Position numbers and translations under genes: made by a program. Shown here in pieces: positions 1-6,173 of a stretch of DNA of 6,754 bases; positions within the stretch are counted from its first letter, which is position 1, and the number at the start of each line of letters is the position of its first letter. The stretch is taken from contig CALDKP010000190.1 of the NCBI GenBank assembly GCA_937898535.1, positions 1-6,754 of the forward strand, in the 5' to 3' direction. The notes beneath the pieces are model-generated. The model made no database searches, had not been told where the DNA came from, and saw only the letters and a program-made list of their open reading frames with translations. The DNA is from an uncultured Sphingomonadales bacterium (GTDB lineage: Bacteria > Pseudomonadota > Alphaproteobacteria > Sphingomonadales > Sphingomonadaceae).

Positions 1-1
1 T

Positions 2-598
2 GGCGAACAACGGCCTGATGACGGTCTTTTGTCGGAGGAAAGCAAAGACACCGACGCCCGCCTCTCAAAATCGCGCGTATGGATTATCGACCCGGTCGAT
101 GGAACCCGCGAATATAGCGAAGGCAGGTCCGATTGGGCCGTCCATGTCGCGCTGGCAATCGACGGTGCGCCCGTCATTGGCGCCGTTGCGCTTCCGGCCT
201 TGGATTTGGTTCTGCGCACAGATCAGCCAGCCGTCATCCCCCCTGCCCCTGCACAACTCCGCATGGTGGTTAGCCGGACGCGCCCGGCACCGGAGGCTGT
301 CGCCGTTGCCGAAGCATTGGGGGCTGAGCTCATTCCCATGGGATCTGCAGGTGCCAAAGCGATGGCGGTGGTCCGCGGCGAAGCCGATATCTATCTGCAT
401 ACCGGCGGGCAATATGAATGGGATAGCTGCGCACCTGTTGCGGTCGCGGCTGCATATGGCTTGCACGTTAGCCGCGTCGACGGCAGTCCGTTGGTTTATA
501 ACCAGCGTGATGTGTATATGCCCGACCTGCTCATTTGCCGGAAAGAACACGCCCCGCACGTGCTGGCTCTGGTGCAATTATCAGCTGAAAAGTTCTAA
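2..598 (+). CDS. cysQ: CysQ-like 3'(2'),5'-bisphosphate nucleotidase (inositol monophosphatase superfamily), 5'-truncated
   Basis: The reading frame is open to the left edge, so the start is outside the window; 198 residues remain of a family that is usually about 250-270. Seen: an LLSEES segment (residues 9-14 of the fragment) matching the metal-binding LSEE motif, DPVDGT at 30-35 (motif A, which binds the catalytic Mg2+ ions and water), a VVSRT segment, and WDSCAP from residue 140, with the metal-ligand Asp at 141 (motif B). The order and the GSAGAK and GEADIYLH segments fit CysQ better than inositol monophosphatase. Family knowledge: CysQ hydrolyses 3'-phosphoadenosine 5'-phosphate to AMP and phosphate, recycling the by-product of PAPS-dependent sulfate assimilation. 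The TTG at 29-31 is not a real start because it lies inside the conserved LSEE region. The gene stops at TAA 596-598 and converges on the S41 peptidase gene. Substrate specificity within the superfamily is inferred. Confidence 0.85.
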   Translation, partial: GEQRPDDGLLSEESKDTDARLSKSRVWIIDPVDGTREYSEGRSDWAVHVALAIDGAPVIGAVALPALDLVLRTDQPAVIPPAPAQLRMVVSRTRPAPEAVAVAEALGAELIPMGSAGAKAMAVVRGEADIYLHTGGQYEWDSCAPVAVAAAYGLHVSRVDGSPLVYNQRDVYMPDLLICRKEHAPHVLALVQLSAEKF

Positions 599-630
599 CA
601 CAGCGGGTCGAAGTCGTTTTTACCCGCCGC

Positions 631-654
631 AAAACAGAAGCCGCGCTGTTTTTT
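631..654. terminator. Possible (bidirectional) terminator between convergent genes
   Basis: AAAACAG (631-637) and CTGTTTT (646-652) form a 7-bp stem around an 8-base loop. On the + strand the stem runs into six T residues (649-654). The stem has only three G:C pairs, so it is weak. The 63-base gap between two convergent stop codons is where a shared terminator would be expected. A second short inverted pair, CGGGT (604-608) and ACCCG (622-626), lies just upstream and may add to the structure. Confidence 0.4.
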
Positions 655-661
655 GTTACCC

Positions 662-2098
662 TTAAAACAAACCTGGCACTTCGCGTTGCGCAGCGCGCGC
701 ATCAACTGGCGCTGGAAGCACCCGGCGTTCGGTGCGGGTGGAGGTGCTTTGCGCGGTTTGGGCAACGACCACCGGTGTGCAACTGCGGCCAGCAACAAAG
801 TCCAACGCTGTGCGCAATGATGCCTCAAGCGGATCACCCAATGGCCGGCTAATATCGTCCGCTGCCGCGCATGTGGCGCGCATCGTACCCGCCAGTCCGG
901 AATAATAATCGCCCTGTCCGGCTGCATTTTCCTTGGCAAAGGCAACAACACGAATTCGGTCATCGCATGCGGACTGGTCCACCGCAATTTGTCCAACGGG
1001 TTTGCCATAACTATTGCTGCCAATCAGCGCCGCATTCACACCCAAATAGGGCACAAAACTGTTCATCACCAACTCGCTGGCGGACGCGGTGGCACCGGTT
1101 GCAATAAAGGCAATTTTAATGGGCGAAACCGACTGCGTTTGTGACGTAAAACGACGGGTTTCGTTGTTTGAAGACTTTGACGCGCGAAAACGCGTGACCG
1201 TAAAGACGTCGCTGGAAAAGCGGTTGCCAGCCATCAGGTCGCCCATCAATTCGGCGGTCGAAACCAGCCCGCCGCCATTGTACCGGAAATCGATGACAAA
1301 ATGCGTGATACCCTGAGCCCGGAAATCGGCAAACGCCGTTCGCAACTGATTATCTGCGGTTGAAATGAAGGTGCGCATGTTGATGTAACCAACACGCTGA
1401 CCACCATTGTCGATGACTCTCACGCCATAGCGCGGGGACAATGGGTCGATGTTATAGTCCGCCTTCGTCACCGTCACATTCCGCGCGCCGCCCGCGTCGG
1501 TAATGCGCAGCACCCTGCTTGTACCAACCGTGCTGGGTCCAAGCGCGCTTGTGATACCGCTGGATCCCTGCGCGGTGATGATATCAGCGACGGGCGTTAG
1601 GTTTGCGGAGTCGGTTCCAATGGCCAAAACTTCGGTACCGCGATCAATGCCCGCAGCAAGCGCTGGGGCACCCTCAAACGCTTCAATCACGAAAAGCCGG
1701 TTCCCCTGGAACGCGAAACGAACGCCAAGGCCAGCCGTCGAACCCGATGCGTAATAGGCGTTTTCTTCCTGAATAGACGTCACATAGGTAAAATACCGAT
1801 CGCGTCCCTGTGCACGCGCATTGGCGGTAAGCGCATCAATATAGGATTGCACGGATGTATAAGGTGCCGTGGCCAATGACCCCGGAAGGGTTTCTGGAAA
1901 CAAATACCATTCATTCAGAACCGAAAAGGCAAAATCTTGCCGGCTGCTCAGACTGCACGCCGACGATGTGGGGGGTGAAGTGGGGGGCGTCGGCGGAACG
2001 GTCACGGTTCCGCCGCCGGAACCGCTACCCCCACCGCCGCAAGCCGTTAGGCCCGCAGCCAAGATGACAATGACGTTCTTTAACACGCCGTTTTTCAT
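662..2098 (-). CDS. S41 family (C-terminal processing) peptidase, secreted lipoprotein
   Basis: The protein has 478 residues. It begins with a lipoprotein signal peptide: basic N-terminus, hydrophobic stretch 9-18, and lipobox LTAC with the lipidated Cys at 20. A flexible Gly/Ser then Thr/Pro linker follows (21-46). Residues about 122-212 look like a PDZ domain (GLGVRF, then APALAAGIDRGTEVLAI), which in this family presents substrate C-termini. The S41 protease core follows: FRYNGGG at 271-277, the serine motif GATASASE at 335-342 (likely nucleophile Ser339, with Ser341 the alternative) and the general-base Lys366 in SYGKPVGQ. Cys48, Cys378, Cys410 and Cys440 could form disulfides in the periplasm. 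The residue after the lipid Cys is Gly, which under the enteric Lol rule would favour the outer membrane. The start is the ATG read from 2098; AGAGAG about 10 bases upstream is a modest ribosome binding site. The gene is monocistronic and divergent from the ABC1 gene. The substrate is unknown. Confidence 0.88.
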   Translation of the reverse strand: MKNGVLKNVIVILAAGLTACGGGGSGSGGGTVTVPPTPPTSPPTSSACSLSSRQDFAFSVLNEWYLFPETLPGSLATAPYTSVQSYIDALTANARAQGRDRYFTYVTSIQEENAYYASGSTAGLGVRFAFQGNRLFVIEAFEGAPALAAGIDRGTEVLAIGTDSANLTPVADIITAQGSSGITSALGPSTVGTSRVLRITDAGGARNVTVTKADYNIDPLSPRYGVRVIDNGGQRVGYINMRTFISTADNQLRTAFADFRAQGITHFVIDFRYNGGGLVSTAELMGDLMAGNRFSSDVFTVTRFRASKSSNNETRRFTSQTQSVSPIKIAFIATGATASASELVMNSFVPYLGVNAALIGSNSYGKPVGQIAVDQSACDDRIRVVAFAKENAAGQGDYYSGLAGTMRATCAAADDISRPLGDPLEASLRTALDFVAGRSCTPVVVAQTAQSTSTRTERRVLPAPVDARAAQREVPGLF

Positions 2099-2319
2099 GC
2101 CAGTCTATCTCTCTAAGTTCGGTTTATGCAGTGACAGGTGCACGGGAAGGCGGCCGTCGGCAAGGTGGATTTCGCATCATGACGCAACTTCACGCAAATT
2201 TCTTTAACGTCATTCGTGGTCGGCGCATTCGTTGGGCCAAGAGATAATTTGGGTCGTTTGCCTTGTATGATTCGGCACGCCCCTCATATTGAAAGCTCCA
2301 TTCATTGAGACCCCCACCC
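2099..2319. promoter_or_regulatory. Divergent intergenic region (S41 peptidase / ABC1 kinase)
   Basis: These 221 bases separate two divergently transcribed genes and must hold at least one promoter for each. I could not identify a convincing -35/-10 pair in either direction; TATGAT near 2266-2271 is a possible -10 for the + strand gene but lacks a well-placed -35. Besides the phased CGCA boxes, a direct repeat CATTCGT occurs at 2211-2217 and 2226-2232 (15-bp period). No coding frame here resembles a protein. Confidence 0.4.
2173..2196. promoter_or_regulatory. Three CGCA boxes at exact 10-bp spacing in the divergent intergenic region
   Basis: CGCA occurs at 2173-2176, 2183-2186 and 2193-2196, giving TCGCA, ACGCA and ACGCA on one face of the helix. 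On the - strand this reads as three TGCG(T/A) boxes leading towards the S41 peptidase start about 75 bases away. The first two boxes overlap an imperfect dyad centred on TCATGA (2174-2185). Phased direct repeats of this kind are typical of response-regulator or other cooperative binding sites, but no known regulator consensus is recognised here. The function is inferred. Confidence 0.3.
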
Positions 2320-3642
2320 ATGCCGCCTGAAGAATTTCGGTCCAAAGGACTGCGTGTACCTAGCGGGCGGCTTTCGCGCATTGCCCGTTTTGGCAATATG
2401 GCGACAGGCATTGCCGGAAGCATGTTGCTTGATGGTGCCAAGCAGTTTGCATCTGGGCGGCGGCCGACGGTGGCCGATTTGCTTCTGACACCGGCAAACG
2501 CATTAAAAGTTACCCTACAGCTGGGCCAAATGCGTGGTGCGGCGATGAAGTTGGGCCAGCTTGTATCCATGGACACCGGCGACTTCCTTCCGCCGGAGCT
2601 TGCGAACATATTCGCACGATTACGTGCCGATGCGCAGCACATGCCGCCTGCCCAGTTGAACGCGGTGCTCGCAGGGCATTGGGGCCGAAATTGGCGCGAA
2701 CAATTCATCCGTTTTGACGACCGTCCTATTGCGGCAGCTTCGATCGGGCAAGTCCACCGCGCACTGACCCTCAACAATGAAGATGTGGCCATCAAGATCC
2801 AATATCCGGGCGTCCGACGCAGCATTGATAGCGATGTCGATAATGTCGCCACGTTGTTGAAGCTGTCGCACCTATTGCCGAGTACACTCGACATCGCCCC
2901 ATTGCTGGTTGAGGCAAAGCGCCAGTTACATGAGGAAGCCGATTATGTGCGCGAGGGCGAATATCTGGCACAGTTCGGGGCGCTTTTGACCGATGACGCG
3001 GCGTACAGAGTTCCGGCGCTGCATCCTGCCTTGAGCGGCAAAAACGTGCTGGTCATGTCGTACATTGAAAGTGTTGCGATAGAATCGACGGTGACTGCGC
3101 CACAGGCAGAACGCGACCGGATCATGACGTTGCTGATTGAACTGGTCTTGCGCGAACTGTTTGAATTCAATGTCATGCAAACTGATCCGAATTTCGCCAA
3201 CTACCGTTACGAACGGGCAACAGGGAAAGTCGTGCTTCTGGATTTTGGTGCCAGCCGCCCATTACCGAAAGCTGTCGTCGACCAATATCGCCATCTGCTT
3301 CAGATGGGATTGGCCGGTGACCATGATGGCGTTTTGGCGGCAGTCATCGACATGGGCTTTATGAATGCCCAGACAGCGAAGCTGAGTAGCCGCGAGATAA
3401 AGAACATTGTGGCGACGGCAATCAACATGGTGCAGCAGCAAGGCCCGTTTGATTTCGGCATGACTGGGTTCGTGGGTGACATGCGCGACGAAGGCATGAA
3501 CATCGCCGCCGACCGCCGCAACTGGCATATCCCGCCGTCTGAAATGCTATTTGTGCAACGCAAGCTGGGCGGCGTGTTTTTGCTGGCGAGCCGGTTAAAG
3601 GCCCGTGTTGATGTGCGCAGCATGTTGGATACGTATGTGTAA
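2320..3642 (+). CDS. ABC1/AarF (COQ8/ADCK-like) atypical kinase family protein
   Basis: The protein has 440 residues from the ATG at 2320. Family signatures in order: a VPSGRLSRIARFG N-terminal helix region, the KxGQ motif as KLGQ (77-80), the Ala-rich loop AAAS (138-141) that replaces the protein-kinase Gly-rich loop, the ATP-site Lys in VAIK (159), an EEADY helix-C-like segment, the catalytic QTDPNFAN segment (Asp289, Asn294), the metal-binding DFG (308-310), and a C-terminal RKLGG..LLASRLKA segment. Family knowledge: these atypical kinases/ATPases support ubiquinone (coenzyme Q) biosynthesis at the membrane. QTDPN, PFDFG and the C-terminal segment match eukaryotic COQ8/ADCK3 as I remember it, whereas E. 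coli UbiB has HADPHPGN-like residues, so a second paralogue rather than the ubiE-linked UbiB is likely. The upstream TTG (2305) would add only RPPP-type residues and is less likely; neither start has a strong ribosome binding site. No transmembrane helices like those at the UbiB C-terminus are evident. Confidence 0.88.
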   Translation: MPPEEFRSKGLRVPSGRLSRIARFGNMATGIAGSMLLDGAKQFASGRRPTVADLLLTPANALKVTLQLGQMRGAAMKLGQLVSMDTGDFLPPELANIFARLRADAQHMPPAQLNAVLAGHWGRNWREQFIRFDDRPIAAASIGQVHRALTLNNEDVAIKIQYPGVRRSIDSDVDNVATLLKLSHLLPSTLDIAPLLVEAKRQLHEEADYVREGEYLAQFGALLTDDAAYRVPALHPALSGKNVLVMSYIESVAIESTVTAPQAERDRIMTLLIELVLRELFEFNVMQTDPNFANYRYERATGKVVLLDFGASRPLPKAVVDQYRHLLQMGLAGDHDGVLAAVIDMGFMNAQTAKLSSREIKNIVATAINMVQQQGPFDFGMTGFVGDMRDEGMNIAADRRNWHIPPSEMLFVQRKLGGVFLLASRLKARVDVRSMLDTYV

Positions 3643-3684
3643 CATATCCCGGATACGCTGCACCGCGACCCGGCATATCGCATT

Positions 3685-3699
3685 ATCGGAAAAAACGAT
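3685..3699. promoter_or_regulatory. Possible LysR/OxyR-like dyad upstream of ahpC
   Basis: ATCG (3685-3688), seven bases, then CGAT (3696-3699) form a symmetric site with the T-N11-A geometry of LysR-type regulators. They have the same 4-7-4 spacing as one half of the OxyR motif (ATAG-N7-CTAT). A further ATCG lies at 3677-3680. The site is about 90 bases upstream of the ahpC start, and ahpC is a classic OxyR target. The bases differ from the OxyR consensus at the third position of each half and the second half of the full motif is not evident, so the assignment is tentative. The rest of the 148-base gap (3643-3790) holds an AT-rich TAAATA at 3727-3732 that could be a -10 element, with no clear -35. 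Confidence 0.25.
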
Positions 3700-3790
3700 T
3701 AGTCATTACAAAAACGGTTGCTGGACTAAATAACAGAATTCGTGTTGAGGGGCACCAGAATTTCAAAAACCACCATCGAAAGGATTTCAC

Positions 3791-4354
3791 ATGGGTATCA
3801 TAGGTTCAAGCATTAAGCCGTTCACAACGCAGTCGTACAAGGCTGGCAAGTTCGTTGAAGTTTCCGACGCGGACGTAAAGGGCAAGTGGGGCGTATTCTT
3901 CTTTTACCCTGCCGACTGGACATTTGTATGCCCAACCGAGCTGGAAGACCTTGCTGACCAATATGCTAATCTGCAAGCCATGGGCGTTGAAGTATTCGCA
4001 GTGTCGACCGACACGCATTTCAGCCACAAGTCATGGCATGACAGCTCGCCAGCGATCAGCAAGATCAACTACCACATGCTTGGCGACCAGAACCACGTCA
4101 TCAGCAACAACTTCGGCGTATTGCGCGAAGGCCAAGGCCTTGCCGACCGTGCGACCTTCGTAGTCGACCCAGACGGCGTCATCCAAGTCATGGAAATCAC
4201 CTGTGAAGGCGTTGGCCGTAATGCGGTTGAACTCGTCCGCAAGATCAAAGCGGCGATCTACGTGCGCGAGCATCCCGGTCAGGTTTGCCCTGCGAAGTGG
4301 GAAGAAGGCGGCGAAACGCTTGCGCCTTCGATCGACCTCGTCGGCAAGATCTAA
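3791..4354 (+). CDS. ahpC: Alkyl hydroperoxide reductase subunit C (2-Cys peroxiredoxin)
   Basis: At 187 residues the protein has the length of the E. coli enzyme. The active-site loop YPADWTFVCPTE (39-50) carries the peroxidatic Cys47, with Pro40 and Thr44 of the Pxxx(T)xxC motif; Arg120 in ADRATF is the conserved active-site Arg. The resolving Cys166 sits in GQVCPAKW near the C-terminus, as expected for a typical 2-Cys, obligate-dimer (decamer-forming) AhpC. Cys138 is additional. Reaction: it reduces H2O2, organic hydroperoxides and peroxynitrite in the cytoplasm, forming an intersubunit Cys47-Cys166 disulfide that AhpF re-reduces. The start is supported by GAAAGGA (3778-3784), six bases before the ATG. 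ahpF follows 110 bases downstream on the same strand. Peroxide-inducible control is likely from the family, not shown by the sequence. Confidence 0.97.
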   Translation: MGIIGSSIKPFTTQSYKAGKFVEVSDADVKGKWGVFFFYPADWTFVCPTELEDLADQYANLQAMGVEVFAVSTDTHFSHKSWHDSSPAISKINYHMLGDQNHVISNNFGVLREGQGLADRATFVVDPDGVIQVMEITCEGVGRNAVELVRKIKAAIYVREHPGQVCPAKWEEGGETLAPSIDLVGKI

Positions 4355-4363
4355 TATATATTC

Positions 4364-4391
4364 GGGTGCCGCGTTCTTTGGCGCGGCACCC
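4364..4391 (+). terminator. Strong hairpin between ahpC and ahpF (attenuator or processing site)
   Basis: GGGTGCCGCG (4364-4373) pairs perfectly with CGCGGCACCC (4382-4391) over 10 bp, around an 8-base loop. It begins nine bases after the ahpC stop codon. No T-tract follows; instead there is A and seven C residues (4393-4399), so it is not a textbook intrinsic terminator on the + strand. The likely roles are partial termination or a 3' barrier that stabilises ahpC mRNA, either of which would give more AhpC than AhpF. The flanking AT-rich stretch lies on the upstream side. Confidence 0.55.
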
Positions 4392-4464
4392 ACCCCCCCA
4401 ATATTCGACCAATTTAGCCGCCATCCGTCGCGGCGTGACCGTGCTTGTTTGAAAGAGGCCCAAG

Positions 4465-6015
4465 ATGCTTGATGCTGCTACCACTGCCCAGCTAAAAACC
4501 TATCTGGCAAACCTGCGCACCCCTGTTGAGCTCGTCGCGACCCTCGACGACAGTCCCAAGTCTGCGGAAATGCGGGCCTTGGTCGAAACCGTCGTCGAAC
4601 AGTCGCATCTGCTAACCGCGCGTTTTGATGGTCATGCGGATCGCGTGCCTTCATTCGCCATCCGCCGCGCCGATGGCACCGCTGAAACCCATTTTGCGGG
4701 CCTGCCACTCGGGCATGAATTCACATCTTTGGTTCTCGCGCTGCTCCACATGGGCGGACACCCGCCAAAGGAAGAGGCCGAGTTGCTCGATTCCGTGAAG
4801 GCGCTTGAAGGCGACTTCCACTTCGAAACATTCTTTTCGCTGTCGTGCCAGAATTGTCCTGACGTTATTCAGGCTATCAACATCATGGCCGCGCTCAACC
4901 CGAGCGTGAGCCATGTGGCAATTGATGGCGCGATGTTCCGCGACGAAGTTGAGACCCGCAAGGTCATGGCCGTCCCTGCCATTTACCTGAATGGCGAACC
5001 CTTTGGCCAAGGCCGGATGGACCTCGCGCAGATCATGGCCAAGCTGGACACGGGCACCGTTGCCCGCGCTGCGGAAAAGATCGCAGCCAAGGAGCCATTT
5101 GAAGTTTTGGTCGTCGGCGGCGGTCCAGCGGGCGCAGCGGCAGCGATTTATGCGGCGCGCAAGGGCATTCGCACCGGTGTTGTCGCTGAACGTTTTGGCG
5201 GTCAGGTGCTCGATACCATGGGCATTGAGAATTTCATTTCGATCCAGCACACCGAAGGGCCAAAACTGGCGGCGCAATTGGAACAGCATGTCCGCGAATA
5301 TGACGTCGACATTATGAACCTTCAGGCCGCGACGGAGCTCATCCCTGCTGCAGAAGGCGGTCTGCATGAAGTGAAGCTCGCCAGCGGTGCAACATTAAAG
5401 GCACGGACGATCATATTGTCGACCGGTGCCCGTTGGCGGCAAATGGGCGTTCCCGGCGAAGAAGAATATCGCAACAAGGGCGTGGCATATTGTCCGCATT
5501 GCGACGGTCCGTTGTACAAGGGCAAGCGCACTGCCGTCATTGGCGGCGGTAACTCCGGCGTCGAAGCGGCCATCGACCTTGCAGGCATTGTCTCCCACGT
5601 GACGCTCGTCGAATTTGACTCGCAACTGCGCGCGGATGCGGTGCTGCAAAACAAACTGCGCAGCCTGCCCAATGTCGATATCATCACGTCCGCATTGAGC
5701 ACGGAAGTATTGGGTGACGGCGAAAAGGTTGAGGCATTGGTCTATACCGACCGTCTGACCGGCGAGTCCCATCGCATCGATCTTGAAGGTATCTTCGTGC
5801 AAATCGGGCTGGTTCCGAACACCGAGTGGTTAAAAGGACCGCTTCAGCTCTCGCCGCGCGGTGAAATCGAAGTGGATGCACATAACGCAACGAATATCCC
5901 GGGCGTTTTCGCTGCTGGCGACGTTACAACCGTCCCGTACAAGCAAATTATCGTCGCGATGGGCGAAGGCACCAAGGCAGCCCTATCTGCGTTCGATCAC
6001 ATCATCCGGCATTGA
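4465..6015 (+). CDS. ahpF: Alkyl hydroperoxide reductase subunit F (NADH:peroxiredoxin disulfide oxidoreductase)
   Basis: The protein has 516 residues, the usual AhpF length. The N-terminal domain (about 1-200) is a double thioredoxin-like fold whose CQNC pair (Cys128, Cys131) passes electrons to AhpC, followed by the cis-Pro region AVPAIYLNG (169-177). After a linker, the thioredoxin reductase-like part begins: FAD-binding GGGPAG (218-223), the second redox centre CPHC (Cys343, Cys346), NADH-binding GGGNSG (360-365), and the FAD-closing GVFAAGDV (480-487). Electrons flow from NADH to FAD to Cys343/346 to Cys128/131 to AhpC. The start ATG is preceded by GAAAGAGG (4451-4458) at six bases. The N-terminal domain marks it as AhpF rather than plain thioredoxin reductase. 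It is downstream of ahpC and probably cotranscribed through the intergenic hairpin. All key residues are intact. Confidence 0.97.
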   Translation: MLDAATTAQLKTYLANLRTPVELVATLDDSPKSAEMRALVETVVEQSHLLTARFDGHADRVPSFAIRRADGTAETHFAGLPLGHEFTSLVLALLHMGGHPPKEEAELLDSVKALEGDFHFETFFSLSCQNCPDVIQAINIMAALNPSVSHVAIDGAMFRDEVETRKVMAVPAIYLNGEPFGQGRMDLAQIMAKLDTGTVARAAEKIAAKEPFEVLVVGGGPAGAAAAIYAARKGIRTGVVAERFGGQVLDTMGIENFISIQHTEGPKLAAQLEQHVREYDVDIMNLQAATELIPAAEGGLHEVKLASGATLKARTIILSTGARWRQMGVPGEEEYRNKGVAYCPHCDGPLYKGKRTAVIGGGNSGVEAAIDLAGIVSHVTLVEFDSQLRADAVLQNKLRSLPNVDIITSALSTEVLGDGEKVEALVYTDRLTGESHRIDLEGIFVQIGLVPNTEWLKGPLQLSPRGEIEVDAHNATNIPGVFAAGDVTTVPYKQIIVAMGEGTKAALSAFDHIIRH

Positions 6016-6024
6016 TGCGACTGC

Positions 6025-6062
6025 CGCTGCGGACCGGGAACGAGCGTTCTCGGTTCGCAGCG
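6025..6062 (+). terminator. Terminator-like long hairpin after ahpF
   Basis: Bases 6025-6041 pair with 6046-6062 to form a 17-bp stem with two G-T wobbles and a GAGC tetraloop. It starts ten bases after the ahpF stop. The following sequence (ACAGGATCATATTTGG) has no strong T-tract, so termination may be imperfect or factor-assisted. The position and stability support it as the end of the ahpCF unit. Confidence 0.6.
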
Positions 6063-6081
6063 ACAGGATCATATTTGGTCT

Positions 6082-6130
6082 GCGGAAATGTTTTCGTCGA
6101 AATCTGCTGTTAATATGGATTAAGTTCCGC
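6082..6130. promoter_or_regulatory. Possible promoter/operator region of the efflux adaptor gene
   Basis: Between the ahpF hairpin and the adaptor start there is a nested set of dyads: GCGGAA (6082-6087) with TTCCGC (6125-6130) outside, and TTTCG-T-CGAAA (6092-6102) inside. TAATAT at 6111-6116 could be a -10 element, though no good -35 sits at 16-18 bases. Such arrangements can be operators, and RND pump operons are often controlled by local repressors, but no regulator gene is in view. This is inference from short motifs. Confidence 0.22.
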
Positions 6131-6173
6131 CATCACGCGAACTCGATTATCCCAATCCCCTCACCGGTGAAAA

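Noticed and set aside
18..665. 215-codon + strand frame overlapping the CysQ gene
   Set aside because: The overlapping frame carries the LSEE, DPVDGT and WD motifs of the CysQ family, while this one has no family features and a Trp/Arg/Ser-rich composition typical of an out-of-frame reading.
2305..2319. TTG at 2305 as the start of the ABC1 protein
   Set aside because: The ATG at 2320 is in frame, adds no loss of conserved sequence, and the five extra residues are Pro-rich and uninformative; there is no better ribosome binding site for the TTG.
2190..2894. 234-codon open frame on the - strand overlapping the ABC1 gene and the divergent intergenic region
   Set aside because: Most of it is antisense to well-conserved ABC1 motifs, and its translation looks like a low-information shadow rich in Arg and Ser.
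2320..3642. Naming the ABC1 gene ubiB
   Set aside because: The catalytic segment and C-terminus resemble COQ8 rather than E. coli UbiB and the neighbourhood lacks ubiE, so a specific symbol is not justified.
4393..4399. C7 tract as a phase-variation repeat
   Set aside because: It lies between genes, is only seven bases long, and is not in a reading frame or within a recognisable promoter spacer.
4651..5367. 238-codon open frame on the - strand inside ahpF
   Set aside because: It lies wholly antisense to an intact, motif-complete ahpF, shows no recognisable domain, and is the kind of shadow frame expected in GC-rich coding DNA.
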